From Iris pallida (taxonomy: Eukaryota > Streptophyta > Magnoliopsida > Asparagales > Iridaceae), in contig JANAVB010006998.1 of NCBI GenBank assembly GCA_029216955.1, forward strand, positions 2,440,192 through 2,504,191: a stretch of DNA of 64,000 nucleotides. The letters are read 5' to 3'. The position numbers were made by a program, and so were the translations under genes. A model generated the notes under the pieces. That model was not told the DNA's origin and searched no databases. It worked only from the letters and a program-made list of their open reading frames with translations. Shown here one piece after another: positions 61,242 through 64,000 of the stretch (positions within the stretch are counted from its first letter, which is position 1; each line of letters begins with the position of its first letter).

Positions 61242-62148
61242 ATTAGCTGTTTAATTATTTGTAGCTCATACTTCATGCATGTCTATTATTTTTTTTATAA
61301 ACTGTGATACATGGCATAACTGTTCTTTTATATTTCCTGCTGTGTATTATTTTTCTTACAAATTAAACCTAGATTTAAGGGACCACCTTGTGTGTCGCAT
61401 TCATTGGCCTTGACACGTTGTAAACACGAAGTTGTGTGTCGTATGTAGAACACGGAAGTGCGTGATTGGCTGGCCACCAGTACGTACAAGCCGTGCGATA
61501 GGAATAACCGCTAATGGAGGTTGCATGCTAGTTTGACTTAGCGGTTATAGTGGTCTTGTGTTGTGGATACAACACAGTAGGCATTGGGTGGGGAGGACAA
61601 TTCCTTAGCGTATGGGCTTCAATGCACTTCCCTTGTGACCCGGACTCTCCGCTGGAGATACGGGGTTGATGACCCATGCTCTTCCTGATGGGGCCTCTGG
61701 TGCCCAAAGGGGGACTACGCCGATCCTATTCAGCCAGGGCCCATGCGTAGGAAGGATTGTTCTCAACAACATTTCACTTAGAATGGTAGGCTACCCTATC
61801 CGTTAGGTACGAGTACTTTTGGTTTGGGTACTTGTATCTGACCGTAGCTTGGAACAATAACTTGTCACGGATTAGTTCGTCACATCTTGTCCTTGTTTGG
61901 TTGTAGGTGTGACTTACTACTTCGATGAGAAGGTATTGAACCTTGTTGGGGTCCGAATACCATATCGGATTCTTAGCATGGAAAGATACATCGCCGTGAA
62001 TTAGTTTACCATCTCCTGTCCTTGTTTGGTTGGGGGGATAGTATGCTCGTTCAGTAGGTGCGTATTGGACTATGTTATAAATTCGATTGACTTATTTATT
62101 GAGCAATATTTATTCAGTTTATATGACATGCTATGATGTGTCTTGTTA

Positions 62149-62186
62149 CGTCCCTCTGAGGACCTGGTTGTCTTGCCAGGTGTGTG
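62149..62186 (+). other. Conserved block and hairpin, E6 LTR
   Basis: TACGTCCCTCTGAGG followed by ACCTGG-loop-CCAGGT, then GTGTG. The same block is in E2a, E2b and E5; GTACTTGCTC-n-CCTGAC in S1, S3 and E1 may be the equivalent. Confidence 0.5.
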
Positions 62187-62543
62187 ATATTGTCTTTCGC
62201 AGGTGCTTTCGCTCTAGCCGTGTTCGTTGCTATTTTTCGAGGATGATTGCATTTGGATTGTCTTCGCTCTGCTCGCCAAAATCATTTATTCTATCATGTA
62301 CTTTTCCTTATTTTGTTGGTAGTGGATTTGTCTCCGCCCAACATATTGTATCAAGACAAATTTATTCTCTTTATATGATCTTTTATTCATTTATTCTGTG
62401 TGGATGAGATTAGTTATGGTTCTACTGCATTTTACAGCTTATGTATTTATACGAGGCTTCCATATATTGGAGTATACTTCGTATGAATACAGCTGGCATG
62501 TCTTCGTTCCTAGTCCTACGTATTTTGGGACTGGGGCGTTACA

Positions 62544-62569
62544 TGTTTTTGTGGTGGCCCATGCAGGTC
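62544..62569 (+). promoter_or_regulatory. PBS-position motif of E6
   Basis: TGTTTTTG then TGGTGGCCCATGCAGGTC. Confidence 0.66.
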
Positions 62570-63606
62570 AAGATAAATTGTTTGGTTACTTTACCGTACC
62601 AAGCAAGCCTGCGTATAGGATTAGAAATCTAGGATCTCATCCACATACTTGACCACTTTCTTCAATCTACCGTTTGACTCATCGATTGCATCTTGCTTGA
62701 ATCCTTCTATCATTATTCTTATCTTCCCTTAGTGCTTACTAGAGATTGACCCTACTAGTTAGATGTCCCAAACACACTTAGCTTAATTCTTTAAGTTGGG
62801 TAGAATACCCCACGACTTGACACACCCTTGACCATTAAGGATAATAGGATTATCTAGACCATAGAGACTAGAGGAAAGTTAACCCATTTGGTCAACCAAG
62901 CCTTGGTCAATAAAACCGTAGAATAGGAATAAACAAGACTTAGATCCTTATGACTCTTAGACTATTCATAATTGTTTTTATTCATCTATTATCGTGCCTA
63001 TATTTTTACTATCTAGACTGATGATGCTAATGTAGCCTAGTTTTTGCAAGCTTAGCCTTTTACCAAGCTTGTTCGTGACATATATGTTAATGGAGGTACC
63101 CCACTAACATATTGTCTATCAGAACCGGTGCATAATGGTCTGATCAACCGAGTGCACTTTGGTTCGCTTTTATCGATTATTCTACGTGGATGGAACTTAA
63201 GTAAACTGGCCTTTAGAATCCCATCCACGACTGCCTTGACAATTCTTTTTGAAATTCTTCGATCACCTTTGAATCACGTATTCATATTAGATAAACGCCT
63301 CCTTCGAACTCTATATTGCTTTCGCCTTCACCAATTTTCGAAGGACGAAGGCGTTATACTTGAAATCCCTCTAGCTGTCCTATCAATTAGGACCACTCTC
63401 ACTCGATGTTTCTATAACTTCATCCTAAACTCCTCGTCCTTCTCCTCGACCCTACCATGACCCTCATTCAATGATCTAGATCACAACTTCTTATGACATG
63501 ATCTTGTTGAGCCTTATTGATTATTCCCCATTGATACCCCCTTGTCCTCTTACCCCCCTACTAATTCTTAATTTCGAGGACGAAATTTCTTTTAAGTTGG
63601 GTAGGA
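62570..63606 (+). other. E6 short internal region
   Basis: About 1.04 kb. Shared leader, internal PPT-like motif at 62782-62806 and the terminal PPT region AATTTCGAGGACGAAATTTC at 63570-63589 followed by AAGTTGGGTAGGA. The 110-codon frame at 63128-63460 has no gag or pol similarity that I can see. Too short for any autonomous element. Confidence 0.85.
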
Positions 63607-64000
63607 TGTAAAACCCCTAAATTTCTACTATTTTTATTTATTAAAAATTTGGTATCGATTTAAAATTTTTATTGTACTTCGCATAGTCGTATTTTACGTC
63701 GCGCACGAAATTTTATTTTGCTCGACGAGTGCGAATATGTGCGAGCGTACATATTTTAGAAAAACAATTAATTTTTTATTTTCTTACACTTTCAAAATAT
63801 TATATAGAATTATTATTCTTGCCATAAAAAGTCTATTGTTTTTAGCAGTTATTAATAATAAAATTCTTCGTACAAAAATATTTATTTCATAAATATTTAT
63901 TTATTTTAAATAATAATGTATTTCGAAATTATTTAATATTAATATTTTATTATTCAAAAAGATTTATTATTAAAAAGGATTTATTATTTTCGAAATTATT
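63607..64000 (+). mobile_element. E6 3' LTR (partial)
   Basis: Starts TGTAAAACCCCTAAATTTCT after the PPT; cut by the window end. Confidence 0.92.

Larger units (their letters stand above)
58428..62543 (+). mobile_element. E6 5' LTR
   Basis: Starts TGTAAAACCCCTAAATTTCT, ends GGGGCGTTACA. Contents: TATA at 59110, GC-rich cassette at 59280-60250, palindrome at 61226-61241, conserved CTTGTTACGTCCCTCTGAGG block near 62141 with a hairpin, and the 106-codon frame at 62087-62407 that mirrors the E2a LTR frame. Confidence 0.92.
58428..64000 (+). mobile_element. E6: young long-LTR element inserted in E5 (runs off the window)
   Basis: 5' LTR 58428-62543 (4116 bp), internal region 62544-63606 (1063 bp), 3' LTR from 63607. 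The 5-bp flank is CAAGC; its partner is beyond the window. The visible 394 bp of the 3' LTR differs from the 5' LTR by one base (GAGCATAC to GAGCGTAC) and one T in a run. No coding sequence in the internal region. Confidence 0.93.

Overview
The window is plant nuclear DNA, almost certainly from an angiosperm with a large repeat-rich genome. It has no ordinary host gene that I can support. Nearly every base belongs to LTR retrotransposons nested inside one another, plus a MULE-type MITE and a CACTA transposon end. The coding remains are Ty3/gypsy chromovirus gag-pol of the Tekay (Del) type. They are recognised by CCHC knuckles, the VVFIDD-type RT motif, the integrase VDRLTKSAHF block, a GPY/F module and a C-terminal chromodomain of the form ILDRREKVLRN. 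Species cannot be told from this sequence.

Layout, with names used only here. E1 (before base 1 to 32985, minus strand) is a Tekay element. Its 3' LTR ends at 5582, its decayed gag-pol lies at 5676-10458, and its 5' LTR starts at 10718 and ends only at 32985 because two more elements sit inside it. Solo LTR S1 (935-3829, TSD AGAGT) interrupts the 3' LTR. E2a (12919-22493, TSD CTAAC) and E2b (22582-31674, TSD TACTC) interrupt the 5' LTR only 83 bp apart. A 568-bp MITE (25946-26513, 10-bp TSD) sits in one LTR of E2b.

From 32986 to about 43480 lies an older plus-strand element, E4: an LTR fragment, a PBS-position motif and non-coding internal DNA. It is split by solo LTR S3 (35346-42813, imperfect TSD), which is itself split by solo LTR S2 (36829-40825, TSD ATAAT). 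A CACTA terminus begins at 43481. E3 (44309-52749, TSD TTTTG, minus) is a second, old Tekay element with a tRNA-iMet-like PBS. E5 (52772 onward, plus) and E6 (58428 to beyond the window, plus) are relatives of E2b; E6 is inserted in E5 and looks young.

E2a, E2b and E6 carry no gag-pol. In E2b and E6 the internal region (about 1.1-1.25 kb) is shorter than one LTR (about 3.6-4.1 kb). They are probably mobilised in trans by Tekay elements related to E1, since they share E1's PBS-position motif and a similar PPT region. The points most worth following up are: a PBS-position motif that matches no primer tRNA I recognise and is shared by six LTR/internal junctions; a 73-nt intron-like insertion in the integrase C-terminus of E1; a short acidic reading frame near the 3' end of four divergent LTR families; conserved palindromes and hairpins in the LTRs; and a GC-rich, gene-like cassette just downstream of the LTR TATA box in E2b, E5 and E6.
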